Shown here one piece after another: positions 35,113-43,098 of a stretch of 64,000 nt of DNA. Within the stretch, counting starts at the first letter, position 1. Each line of letters opens with the position of its first letter. Source of the stretch: Pontibacter ruber (GTDB lineage Bacteria > Bacteroidota > Bacteroidia > Cytophagales > Hymenobacteraceae). The notes beneath the pieces were generated by a model. That model made no database searches and was not told where the DNA came from. It saw only the letters and a program-made list of their open reading frames with translations. The position numbers were made by a program, and so were the translations under genes. The stretch is taken from contig NZ_JALPRR010000005.1 of assembly GCF_023630205.1 (NCBI RefSeq), positions 123,722 through 187,721 on the forward strand. The letters are read 5' to 3'.

Positions 35113-35191
35113 GGCAATAACCAGCAACCGTAACAGAAGCGTATAAGAGGAAAGAAAAACCTTATTTCTGGCGTTTAAATTAAGTATTGCC

Positions 35192-35199
35192 TATATTTG
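35192..35199 (+). promoter_or_regulatory. -7 box for plsY
   Basis: TATATTTG, 91 bases before the plsY start; no TTG at -33. Confidence 0.45.
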
Positions 35200-35289
35200 A
35201 ACTTCTTTCTACTTAAAAAAGCGAACTACGTATTGCACCAAATAGATGCAATTATGGTTTTGACTTTCTGATAAAAGACTCTTTGATAC

Positions 35290-35934
35290 ATGAACATACT
35301 TTTGATCGCGGTACTTTTTCTGGTTGCTTACCTGATTGGCTCCATCCCGACAGCGGTTTGGATCGGTAAGTCTTACTATGGCATTGATATCAGGCAGTAT
35401 GGCAGCGGCAACTCCGGTGCTACCAATACCTTCCGGGTGCTGGGCAAGAAGCCGGGCACAATCGTTATGCTGATCGATATGTTCAAAGGCTGGGCTGCTA
35501 CTTCGCTGGCAGGTTTGCTGGTGATCTTCAATGCGATTCCCGCCGACGACCTGATCGTGTACAAACTGATCATGGGTGCCATAGCGGTGCTGGGCCATAT
35601 CTTCCCGGTATACGAGCGCTTCAAAGGGGGCAAGGGGGTAGCTACCCTGCTGGGTATGATGCTGGCTATCCATACAGAAGTAGCTTTGGTTTGCATGGTT
35701 ATTTTCCTGATCGTGCTGTTTACATCAAAGTATGTTTCTCTGGGCTCCATGATCGCAGCGCTTGCTTTCCCGATGCTGCTGTTGCTACCACGCTTTCACC
35801 CGGAAAACCCGATCCTGATCATCTTCGGATTCATTCTCTTTGCGATCGTTGTGCTAACGCACCGTAAGAACATCAACCGCTTGCTGCACGGCGAAGAAAG
35901 CAAAGCCAATATCAGCCTTGGCCGCAAACGATAA
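35290..35934 (+). CDS. plsY: glycerol-3-phosphate acyltransferase PlsY
   Basis: Integral membrane enzyme that transfers acyl groups from acyl-phosphate to glycerol 3-phosphate, the first step of phospholipid synthesis. The 214-residue protein has about five to six membrane helices and the three PlsY motifs: GSIPTAVWIGK near the N terminus, GSGNSGATNTFRVLGKK (residues ~37-53), and GHIFPVYERFKGGKGVATLLG. plsX is not adjacent. Terminated by a hairpin 40 bases downstream. Confidence 0.96.
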   Translation: MNILLIAVLFLVAYLIGSIPTAVWIGKSYYGIDIRQYGSGNSGATNTFRVLGKKPGTIVMLIDMFKGWAATSLAGLLVIFNAIPADDLIVYKLIMGAIAVLGHIFPVYERFKGGKGVATLLGMMLAIHTEVALVCMVIFLIVLFTSKYVSLGSMIAALAFPMLLLLPRFHPENPILIIFGFILFAIVVLTHRKNINRLLHGEESKANISLGRKR

Positions 35935-35972
35935 AGTATAAACCGTTAACCGGAAGCAATTTCCATACTTTG

Positions 35973-36009
35973 AAAAAGCCACCCTATACTACAAGGGTGG
36001 CTTTTTTTT
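35973..36009 (+). terminator. terminator after plsY
   Basis: AAAAAGCCACCCT pairs with AGGGTGGCTTTTT and continues into eight T. Confidence 0.9.
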
Positions 36010-36037
36010 GTAACTTTAGAGCAAACATAGTTACTGA

Positions 36038-37402
36038 ATGATGAACCAATATATCTCCGACAACAAAGATCGTTTTGTGAATGAGCTGCTGGATATGCTC
36101 CGCATACCGTCTGTAAGTGCTGACCCAAAGTTTAAGCAGGACGTGCTGCGTACCGCCGAGTTCTTAGCGCAAAAACTCACCGAAGCCGGTGCCGATAAAG
36201 TAGAAATTTGCGAAACGGCTGGTTACCCGATCGTGTACGGCGAAAAGATCGTGGACCCAAGCCTGCCAACCGTGCTGGTATACGGCCACTACGATGTGCA
36301 GCCTGCCGACCCGTATGAACTGTGGAATTCGCCTCCTTTCGAGCCGGTGATCAAAGATGGTAAGATCTATGCCCGCGGTGCCTGCGACGACAAAGGACAG
36401 ATGTACATGCACGTGAAGGCATTTGAGGTGATGATGCGCAACAACGCATTGCCTTGCAATGTCAAGTTCATGATCGAAGGCGAAGAGGAAGTGGGTTCTG
36501 CTAACCTGGCCACCTTTGTAAAGAACAACAGGGAAAAGCTGAAGGGAGATGTGATCCTGATCTCTGATACAGGCATGCTGGCCAACGATGTGCCTTCTAT
36601 TACAACCGGCCTGCGCGGCATGAGTTACATGGAGGTGGAGGTTACCGGCCCGAACCGTGACCTGCATTCCGGTTTGTACGGTGGCGCGGTAGCCAACCCT
36701 ATCAATGTGCTTTGCCAGATGATCGCTTCGATGCACGATGAGAACTACCACATCACCATCCCTGGCTTTTACGACAACGTGCAGGAACTAAGCCAGGAAG
36801 AGCGAGCCGAAATGGCGCGTGCGCCTTTCAGCCTGGACGCCTACAAGAAGGCGCTTGACTTGGGCGACGTGCAGGGAGAAGCCGGCTACAGCACCATGGA
36901 ACGTACCTCTATCCGCCCTACGCTGGATGTGAACGGTATCTGGGGTGGCTATATAGGGGAAGGTGCCAAAACAGTAATTCCATCCAAGGCATTTGCGAAG
37001 ATATCGATGCGCCTGGTGCCTAACCAGACCTCCGAAGAAATAACCGAGAAGTTTACAAAGCATTTCGAAAGTATAGCGCCGGCCAGTGTGAAGGTTGTGG
37101 TGAAGCCGCATCATGGTGGCGAGCCGGTGGTTACGCCAACAGACTCTGTGGCTTACCAGGCAGCTGCAAAAGCCTACGAAGAAACCTTTGGTGTGAAGCC
37201 GATACCGGTGCGCAGCGGTGGTTCTATTCCGATTGTGGCTATGTTCAAGTCAGAACTGGGGCTTGATTCGGTGCTGATGGGCTTTGGCCTGGACTCCGAT
37301 GCGATCCATTCGCCGAACGAGCATTTTGGCCTGTTCAACTTCATGAAAGGCATCGAAACGATCCCCCTTTTCTTTAAGCATTATGCTGAAATGAGCCGTT
37401 AA
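36038..37402 (+). CDS. M20-family dipeptidase
   Basis: Zinc metallopeptidase of the M20 clan, of the dipeptidase/acetylornithine deacetylase type. Metal ligands and base are visible in order: His in VYGHYDVQPADP, Asp in ARGACDDKGQM, the Glu pair in EGEEEVGSANL, Asp in ISDTGML, and a C-terminal His in SPNEHFGLFNF. The inserted dimerisation domain contains DLHSGLYGG. At 454 residues without a signal peptide it is cytosolic. It cleaves dipeptides or related amides; the exact substrate is unknown. Isolated, with a 20-base-stem terminator. Confidence 0.93.
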   Translation: MMNQYISDNKDRFVNELLDMLRIPSVSADPKFKQDVLRTAEFLAQKLTEAGADKVEICETAGYPIVYGEKIVDPSLPTVLVYGHYDVQPADPYELWNSPPFEPVIKDGKIYARGACDDKGQMYMHVKAFEVMMRNNALPCNVKFMIEGEEEVGSANLATFVKNNREKLKGDVILISDTGMLANDVPSITTGLRGMSYMEVEVTGPNRDLHSGLYGGAVANPINVLCQMIASMHDENYHITIPGFYDNVQELSQEERAEMARAPFSLDAYKKALDLGDVQGEAGYSTMERTSIRPTLDVNGIWGGYIGEGAKTVIPSKAFAKISMRLVPNQTSEEITEKFTKHFESIAPASVKVVVKPHHGGEPVVTPTDSVAYQAAAKAYEETFGVKPIPVRSGGSIPIVAMFKSELGLDSVLMGFGLDSDAIHSPNEHFGLFNFMKGIETIPLFFKHYAEMSR

Positions 37403-37420
37403 GGCTGAAGTATAAAACCC

Positions 37421-37467
37421 TGAAACAGAAAAGCCCGCCTCATACTTAGGCGGGCTTTTCTGTTTCA
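37421..37467. terminator. very strong bidirectional terminator
   Basis: TGAAACAGAAAAGCCCGCCT pairs perfectly with its complement at 37448-37467; the loop is CATACTT. It sits between convergent genes, with an AAGTATA copy just upstream. Confidence 0.93.
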
Positions 37468-37478
37468 TACTAATCGTA

Positions 37479-38135
37479 TCAGTAGTTACTCGGGCTCCTG
37501 ACCGGATTGAGGAAACCGATTGAAAGTAGAAAGTTAAGATTGCGTTGGGACAAATCGGCTTTTGGGAATGTGCGCAGCCCGCCCGTATGGCGAAGGCCAA
37601 GGAAAAAACCATTATCCAGAATAATGCCTCCCCCGATGGCATATCCGTAGTCCAGGTCCTGGAAGTCAGACCGGCTAAACTTTTGTTCTCCAAGTATGAC
37701 CGGGTCGTCCGGGTTGGGGTCGTCGGGGTTAACAAGGTTCACGTCACTGTTTACATTCACTAAATAGCCCAGGTAAGGACCTGCTTCTACAAATAAAGCT
37801 GCTTTCTGATATTTGAACAGCAACGGAACCTCCAGATAATCGAAGCGGAGGTCTCCGTTCATTGCTTCCGTAGGGCTGATGGGGTCATTGTCATACACAA
37901 CACCTTTCTGGCTGTACTGCGGCTCGGCCTGCACTGCTATCTTGGGCGAATACTGGAGCGTAAGCAGCAGCCCGGCATGCAGCACCGCCAGGCTGTTAAT
38001 ATAGTCTGCGTCGGCATCGTCGCCGGCTGCCCTCGCAAAGCCGCCACCAGCTTTGGCCCCGAAGCGGAAGAACTGAGCCTGTGCGGCCAACAGCGGAACA
38101 AGTATAAGTATAAAAAGGAGTAGCGTCTTTTTCAT
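37479..38135 (-). CDS. outer membrane beta-barrel protein, paralogue 1
   Basis: 218 residues. Signal peptide MKKTLLLFILILVPLLAAQAQ, then barrel strands (FRFGAKAGGGFARAAGDD, LHAGLLLTLQYSPKIAVQAEPQYSQKG, FDYLEVPLLFKYQKAALFVEAGPYLGYLV). This is the porin/PorT-like OMP_b-brl_2 type with the shared phrase Y-L-x-V-P-x-L. It is the most divergent of three tandem paralogues and has Pro/Asp-rich loops (NPDDPNPDDP). Unlike the others it ends PVRSPSNY rather than with an aromatic strand end, so membrane insertion may differ. Function unknown. Confidence 0.85.
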   Translation of the reverse strand: MKKTLLLFILILVPLLAAQAQFFRFGAKAGGGFARAAGDDADADYINSLAVLHAGLLLTLQYSPKIAVQAEPQYSQKGVVYDNDPISPTEAMNGDLRFDYLEVPLLFKYQKAALFVEAGPYLGYLVNVNSDVNLVNPDDPNPDDPVILGEQKFSRSDFQDLDYGYAIGGGIILDNGFFLGLRHTGGLRTFPKADLSQRNLNFLLSIGFLNPVRSPSNY

Positions 38136-38213
38136 AGTTCAGGAGAGTAGAGGTATATTAATAGTACTGTATCATTTTGTAAATTGTTGGCAATGAAATA
38201 GTAGTAATAAAAA

Positions 38214-38249
38214 AACCGCCCTTCCTGCATGGGTGCAGGAAGGGCGGTT
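38214..38249 (-). terminator. terminator after barrel paralogue 2
   Basis: AACCGCCCTTCCTGCA pairs perfectly with TGCAGGAAGGGCGGTT around a 4-base loop; the minus strand runs into TTTTT. Confidence 0.92.
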
Positions 38250-38273
38250 GCCAGGTATAGTTAACGTTTGGAC

Positions 38274-38933
38274 TTATCTGCCGGTAGGCAGCGCAAAGCC
38301 AAGGGTAACCATAATTACGGAGTGACGGGCATTGGTCAGGTCGCCTTCAAAGTTTACGTCTTCCTTCACGAAGTCGCTGAAAGCACCGTTGTAACGAACA
38401 CCCAGGCTGATGCCGTTGTTAGATGCCAGGCCGATACCGGCTACATAGCCAACCTCAAACTCTGACAAGCCTTCCTTACTCTTCTCGTCTGTCGTAGTGT
38501 TCTGAAGCTTATCGTTATAATACGTTTTAGTTTCGTTATTTACACTTACCAGGTAAGATGCCTGAGGGCCAGCCTCAAAGTATAAAGGGCCTGCTTTAAT
38601 TTTAGCCAACACAGGTAGGTCCAGGTAGTTGTAGTTTACCTTACCTTCACGGCGTCTGGTATTTCCAAGCAAGGTCACTTCGCTTTCGCTGTTTTTAAAG
38701 CCTTTTACAGAATAGAGCAACTCTGGCTGAATAGAGAAAAAGTCTTCTACGATGCCGAAATTAAGTGTGGCGCCGGCATGGAAGCCAACCTTATTCTTAA
38801 ACATCTCCTCATCTTTCAGGTCGCCGGAAAGATTAGAAATGTTTGCACCACCTCTTACGCCAAAGCTGGCGGTTTGTGCCTGCGCCACCGATACAGTAGC
38901 AATGGCAAATACTAGTAACAATAGCTTCTTCAT
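38274..38933 (-). CDS. outer membrane beta-barrel protein, paralogue 2
   Basis: 219 residues. Signal peptide MKKLLLLVFAIATVSVAQAQ, then TASFGVRGGANISNLSGD, VGFHAGATLNFGIVEDFFSIQPELLYSVKG and YLDLPVLAKIKAGPLYFEAGPQASYLV, the same succession as in paralogue 3 (GGANLS/GGLTANV...EDFFSVQPELLFSKKG). It belongs to the porin-family OMP_b-brl_2 proteins of Bacteroidota. Each paralogue has its own terminator, so they are three separate transcripts. Role unknown; gene duplication in place is the likely origin. Confidence 0.88.
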   Translation of the reverse strand: MKKLLLLVFAIATVSVAQAQTASFGVRGGANISNLSGDLKDEEMFKNKVGFHAGATLNFGIVEDFFSIQPELLYSVKGFKNSESEVTLLGNTRRREGKVNYNYLDLPVLAKIKAGPLYFEAGPQASYLVSVNNETKTYYNDKLQNTTTDEKSKEGLSEFEVGYVAGIGLASNNGISLGVRYNGAFSDFVKEDVNFEGDLTNARHSVIMVTLGFALPTGR

Positions 38934-39168
38934 AAATTTGTTGTTTGTTGTTTCTGCTACATTGGCACATATCGTACCATTTAGCGAGTGTTATACGGGT
39001 AATAGGACGGCAAAAGTGTCAAATTATTGCGAAACTACTATATAGGTGCTTGTAAGTAATTGATTATGAGATTGAAAATTTTTTGTTGAATAAGCTGGAT
39101 TGGATAAGTTTTTTATGAAACAGGATCATTGTTCGCTGTTTTGTTCAGGAGGGGGTATAGCACACAAT

Positions 39169-39195
39169 AAAAAACCCGGCACAAGGCCGGGTTTC
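39169..39195 (-). terminator. terminator after barrel paralogue 3
   Basis: AAACCCGGC pairs with GCCGGGTTT; T tract on the minus strand. Confidence 0.88.
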
Positions 39196-39230
39196 ACTTT
39201 TTCATAGTTTTAGATTGTACTAAGGCATAA

Positions 39231-39812
39231 TTACTCTCTGCCGGTAATGTTGTAACCAACAGTAAACAGGAATAAGGAGTTACGCCAGTCGGCAGCGTTA
39301 TCGTTGTCGTTCAGCTTGGAAATATCGCCATTGTAACGGACACCAACACTTAAGCCCATCGGAACAGAACCAAGGCCAACGCCAAAGGCATAACCTAAGC
39401 TGGTAGCTTTAAACTGATCCAGATCGTCGTCTACGTTCTGGTCATCGACTTCAATATCTCCTCCGATTCTGAACGACACCTGCGGACCACCTTCAAAATA
39501 AACAGGACCAGCGTTAATGCGGGCTAGTACAGGCACATCAAGGTAACTTAGCTTATACTTTACCACATCATCTTCCGACTCGGCCCCTTTCTTTGAAAAC
39601 AGCAGTTCAGGTTGTACAGAGAAGAAATCTTCTGTAATGGGCACATTGGCTGTCAGACCTCCATGGAAGCCCCACATCGATTCAAGACCATCCGTGTCGT
39701 CACCTTCAAAGCTAGACAGGTTTGCTCCTGCCCGAATGCCAATTCCGACTTGTGCTTGTGCGGCCACGAAGGTCGCTAAGGTAAAAATGAGTAAAAATAA
39801 CGTCTTCTTCAT
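39231..39812 (-). CDS. outer membrane beta-barrel protein, paralogue 3
   Basis: 193 residues. Signal peptide MKKTLFLLIFTLATFVAAQAQ, then VGIGIRAGANLSSFEGDD, EDFFSVQPELLFSKKG, YLDVPVLARINAGPVYFEGGPQVSF and a closing strand LFLFTVGYNITG. Clearly related to paralogue 2 throughout. Loops are strongly acidic (DDQNVDDDLDQ), which may suit calcium or high-salt surroundings (inference). Transcribed separately from a -7 box at 39909-39916. Confidence 0.88.
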   Translation of the reverse strand: MKKTLFLLIFTLATFVAAQAQVGIGIRAGANLSSFEGDDTDGLESMWGFHGGLTANVPITEDFFSVQPELLFSKKGAESEDDVVKYKLSYLDVPVLARINAGPVYFEGGPQVSFRIGGDIEVDDQNVDDDLDQFKATSLGYAFGVGLGSVPMGLSVGVRYNGDISKLNDNDNAADWRNSLFLFTVGYNITGRE

Positions 39813-39908
39813 AGTTGTAAACTGTAAGTAGATAGTTGGTAATCAAACAAGGCGGGGGAGGTAAAACCTGACTGCCGCCTGATGTAAGCCTATTACGAAG
39901 GCTTCGAA

Positions 39909-39916
39909 CAAAAGTA
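39909..39916 (-). promoter_or_regulatory. -7 box for barrel paralogue 3
   Basis: Minus strand TACTTTTG. It overlaps an AAGTATA motif copy (39912-39918). Start codon 97 bases downstream. Confidence 0.45.
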
Positions 39917-40059
39917 TAGAAATGAGAATACTTTTGTTGGCGGAAGGGTGCAACTGCGAGGTATCTTTTACAATAGGGTTATACGAAAAAAAGCACCAAC
40001 TAATAGAGTTGGTGCTTGAGATAATTAGTTAATAAACAATTATTTAGCGTGTATGGCTG

Positions 40060-41598
40060 TTAGCCGGCCCATCCTTCTCTGTCGAGGCTGCGGTACTGAA
40101 TAGCTTCTGCTAAATGTTCAATTTTTATTTCTTTGCTATCCGCAAGGTCTGCAATAGTTCTGCTCACTTTCAGGATGCGGTCGTAGGCGCGTGCCGATAA
40201 ACCCAGCCGCTCCATAGCTGTTTTTAGAAGCGTTCTGCCAGCTTCATTTACCTGGCATATGTCCTTCACCATTTGCGACGGCATCATGGCGTTGGAATGT
40301 ATGCTGTCGAAGTCTTTGAAACGCTCGTGCTGTAGCTTACGCGCTGTAACCACGCGCTCGCGTATGCTTTGGCTGTCTTCTGCACGGCGGGTTGCTGTCA
40401 TCTCATCAAACGTAACCGGCGTTACCTCCACGTGCAGGTCAATGCGGTCCAGCAAAGGACCGCTTACCTTATTCAGGTAACGCTGCACAATGCCCGGCCC
40501 GCAGACACATTCTTTCTCCGGGTGGTTATAATAACCGCAGGGGCACGGGTTCATGCTGGCAATGAGCATAAAGTTAGACGGAAAATCGATGGTGGTTCTA
40601 GCCCGGGAGATGGTTACACGGCGCTCTTCCAATGGCTGCCGCATCACCTCCAGCACCGAACGCTTGAACTCCGGCAATTCATCTAAAAACAACACCCCGT
40701 TATGGGCAAGCGAAATTTCACCGGGTTGCGGTACGCCACCGCCACCAACCAGCGCTACATCGGAAATGGTGTGGTGCGGTGCTCGGTATGGGCGCGTCGA
40801 AAGCAGTGAGGCCGCTTCGCCCAGTTTGCCTGCTACCGAATGGATCTTGGTCGTTTCCAGTGCTTCGTTTATAGACAGCGGCGGCAGGATAGACGGCAGC
40901 CTTTTGGCCAGCATGGTTTTACCGGCACCCGGAGGGCCGATCATAATGACGTTATGGCCGCCGGCTGCAGCAATCTCCAAGGCTCTTTTGATATTTTCCT
41001 GTCCCTGCACATCGGCAAAATCAGCGGCGTACTGGTCTGCGCTGCTTTGGAACAGGTCGCGCGTGTTTATGGAAAGCGGCTCGATGTGCAGCCTGTCATC
41101 CAGGAACTCGATCGCCTCTTTGATGTTCTGCACCCCGATGATGTCAAGGTTGTTGACGATGGCAGCCTCACGGGCATTCTGTGCAGGAAGTATAAATCCT
41201 TTAAAACCCTCTTTGCGGGCCTGTATGGCAATGGGCAATACTCCTTTGATCGGCCGCAACGAACCATCCAGCGAAAGCTCTCCCATGATCATGTACTGCG
41301 ACACCTTGGCAGGACTCATCTGACCGGAGGCAGCAAGTATGCCCGTGGCAATGGTCAGGTCGTAGGCAGAGCCTTCTTTGCGGATATCGGCAGGCGCCAT
41401 GTTGATGACCACCTTCTGGCGCGGCATTTTGTAGTGGTACTGCTTCAGGGCCGATTCGATGCGCTGTTCGCCTTCTTTGACCGCATTATCCGGGAGGCCG
41501 ACCAGGAAATACTTGGTGCCTGCACTTACACTTACTTCGATGGTAATGGTATAGGCATTTACGCCCTGCACGGCACTGCCAAACGTCTTGATGAGCAT
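40060..41598 (-). CDS. comM: ComM/YifB-family Mg-chelatase-like ATPase
   Basis: AAA+ ATPase of 512 residues. In Vibrio and Haemophilus ComM is a hexameric helicase that extends branch migration when transformed DNA is integrated; the gene is also found in many bacteria with no known competence. Domains: N-terminal ChlI-like domain (SVSAGTKYFLVGLPDNAVKE), Walker A GPPGAGKTMLAKR, Walker B VLFLDELPEF, sensor SMNPCPCG, the Cys-rich CGPGIVQRYLNKVSGPLLDRID, and the C-terminal lid. Start ATG 41598 (MLIKTFGSAV) is used because the longer frame to 41649 enters the -7 box. Relevant to the uptake-like AAGTATA motif. Confidence 0.94.
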   Translation of the reverse strand: MLIKTFGSAVQGVNAYTITIEVSVSAGTKYFLVGLPDNAVKEGEQRIESALKQYHYKMPRQKVVINMAPADIRKEGSAYDLTIATGILAASGQMSPAKVSQYMIMGELSLDGSLRPIKGVLPIAIQARKEGFKGFILPAQNAREAAIVNNLDIIGVQNIKEAIEFLDDRLHIEPLSINTRDLFQSSADQYAADFADVQGQENIKRALEIAAAGGHNVIMIGPPGAGKTMLAKRLPSILPPLSINEALETTKIHSVAGKLGEAASLLSTRPYRAPHHTISDVALVGGGGVPQPGEISLAHNGVLFLDELPEFKRSVLEVMRQPLEERRVTISRARTTIDFPSNFMLIASMNPCPCGYYNHPEKECVCGPGIVQRYLNKVSGPLLDRIDLHVEVTPVTFDEMTATRRAEDSQSIRERVVTARKLQHERFKDFDSIHSNAMMPSQMVKDICQVNEAGRTLLKTAMERLGLSARAYDRILKVSRTIADLADSKEIKIEHLAEAIQYRSLDREGWAG

Positions 41599-41646
41599 AC
41601 TTTCTTTTAAAGTATAAATAGGATGATTTTGAGTCGAAACAACCGG

Positions 41647-41654
41647 CAAAGTTA
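41647..41654 (-). promoter_or_regulatory. -7 box of comM
   Basis: Minus strand TAACTTTG, about 50 bases before the ATG at 41598. Confidence 0.5.
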
Positions 41655-41693
41655 ATTGATTCCAAGCAGGAACAGCTTTAGAACAAAATAGAT

Positions 41694-42362
41694 TTATTTT
41701 TTCAGCCTGATCATATCCGGGTGCAGCGGCAGGTAGGTGTCCACCACGTTTTCATCTTTCCTGTGGATAGTGACAGCAGTGCAGGTACTGTCGGGGAGGG
41801 TGACCTCGAAGGCAATGCCACGGGCTACATCATCGTAAATGTATACCTGTTGCTGCTTTGTGTTGGTGTAGTAAGCCAGGGGAGTTAGCTTATACTTCTG
41901 GCGGATGTCTGCAATGTTGCTCCCGGTGCCTATACTTCCTGAGGTTTTGAAAGCGGGTGACGTTACCTGTACCTGTTCTGTCCGCAGGGCTTCCTGGCCT
42001 TTTTCAAGGTGGCGCACAAAGTATACGGCTACGTATTGGCGCACCTTCTTCTCATCAGGGTTTATCCAGAAGTTGAGGGCTTTTCCCATGGCGGCGTCGC
42101 CACTATCAGGCTGGCCCAGCTTGCTGTTCACCAGCTCTGCCGTTTCGCCTAAGCGGATCTGGCCAATGCGCTCACCGGGTACGATCAGGTAGGAAGAGTC
42201 GGGTTTTGGCGGAGCCTTGGCCACGGGCTTTTTTATAGTATCAGCTGCGAGCGTATCTGGTTGCGAGGCTTGTTGCTGTGCCGGTTTGCTGTTGCTGCTG
42301 CGGCTATCGCAGGAAAGAGTAGCGAAGACAAGTAGAAAGTATAAAATGCAGCGGTATCTCAT
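41694..42362 (-). CDS. lipoprotein of unknown function (222 aa)
   Basis: 222 residues with a lipoprotein signal (CILYFLLVFATLSC, lipid Cys 18) and a Ser/Gln/Ala/Lys-rich linker to about residue 55. The folded part starts SYLIVPGERIGQIRLGETAELVNSKLGQPD, which looks like the start of a BamE/SmpA-like or DUF-type small domain (G-x-I-x-L-G-x-T/S with KLGxPD is common to such folds); this is only a resemblance. No enzyme motif. It follows gmhA on the same strand but a hairpin (42375-42415) stands between them, so it is probably transcribed alone. Confidence 0.82.
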   Translation of the reverse strand: MRYRCILYFLLVFATLSCDSRSSNSKPAQQQASQPDTLAADTIKKPVAKAPPKPDSSYLIVPGERIGQIRLGETAELVNSKLGQPDSGDAAMGKALNFWINPDEKKVRQYVAVYFVRHLEKGQEALRTEQVQVTSPAFKTSGSIGTGSNIADIRQKYKLTPLAYYTNTKQQQVYIYDDVARGIAFEVTLPDSTCTAVTIHRKDENVVDTYLPLHPDMIRLKK

Positions 42363-42374
42363 GGTATAAAAAAT

Positions 42375-42415
42375 CAGGGTATCCGCTACCGCACCGTGCA
42401 GTGGCGGATACCCTG
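42375..42415 (-). terminator. hairpin after gmhA
   Basis: CAGGGTATCCGC and GCGGATACCCTG pair perfectly around 17 bases. On the minus strand it is followed by ATTTTTTATACC. Confidence 0.8.
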
Positions 42416-42465
42416 TTATACGCTCCGCTGGTATACTTGTGCGAAGTGCGCTGCCGAAGTATAAA

Positions 42466-43059
42466 CTACGTGAGTTTCTGCTCCAGTAACAGAATAAGAA
42501 TGTGGATCACTTTGATGTGGATCTCCTGCACGCGGTCGGCATAACCGAAGTGCGGCACGCGGATCTCTACGTCGCAGAGCTGAGCCAGTTTGCCACCATC
42601 CTTGCCTGTTAAGCCTACCACCGTCATGCCTTTGGCCTTGGCTGTTTCGGCTGCTTTCAGCACGTTGCCCGAATTACCGCTGGTGCTGATGGCCAGCAGC
42701 ACGTCGCCTTTGTTGCCCAGTGCTTCCAGGTAGCGCGAGAACACAAACTCATACCCGTAATCGTTGCCCACACAGCTCATGTGGCTGGCATCGGAAATGG
42801 AAATGGCTGGGATGGCCCGGCGGTTGTCGCGGTAGCGGCCGGTCAGTTCTTCGGCAAAGTGCATGGCATCGCACATAGAGCCGCCGTTGCCGCACGAAAG
42901 GATTTTGCCACCTGCCGCTATAGCCTCTGCCATTGCATTGGCGGCACGCTCGATAGCGGCAATGTTGTTTGGGTCTGCGATAAAGTTATTCAGCGTTTGC
43001 TGTGCCTGCGCCAGCTCGGCAAGTATGGTATTGGTCATGATTGTATGCTGTTCCGGCAA
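42466..43059 (-). CDS. gmhA: D-sedoheptulose 7-phosphate isomerase (GmhA-type)
   Basis: SIS-domain isomerase that starts ADP-heptose synthesis for the lipopolysaccharide inner core. 197 residues (or 190 from Met 8). The sugar-phosphate site is visible as ILSCGNGGSMCDAMHFAEELTGRY and LLAISTSGNSGNVLKAAETAKAKG, and the active-site Glu and His region in FAEEL and VQEIHIKVIHILILLLE. DiaA is a related fold, but GNGGSxxDAxHFAEEL points to GmhA. It lies 39 bases after the ABC transporter gene on the same strand, consistent with an LPS or envelope context. Confidence 0.92.
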   Translation of the reverse strand: MPEQHTIMTNTILAELAQAQQTLNNFIADPNNIAAIERAANAMAEAIAAGGKILSCGNGGSMCDAMHFAEELTGRYRDNRRAIPAISISDASHMSCVGNDYGYEFVFSRYLEALGNKGDVLLAISTSGNSGNVLKAAETAKAKGMTVVGLTGKDGGKLAQLCDVEIRVPHFGYADRVQEIHIKVIHILILLLEQKLT

Positions 43060-43098
43060 TGCCGGGTATTGTTCTTCTAAATTTCTGCTGATTTATAC

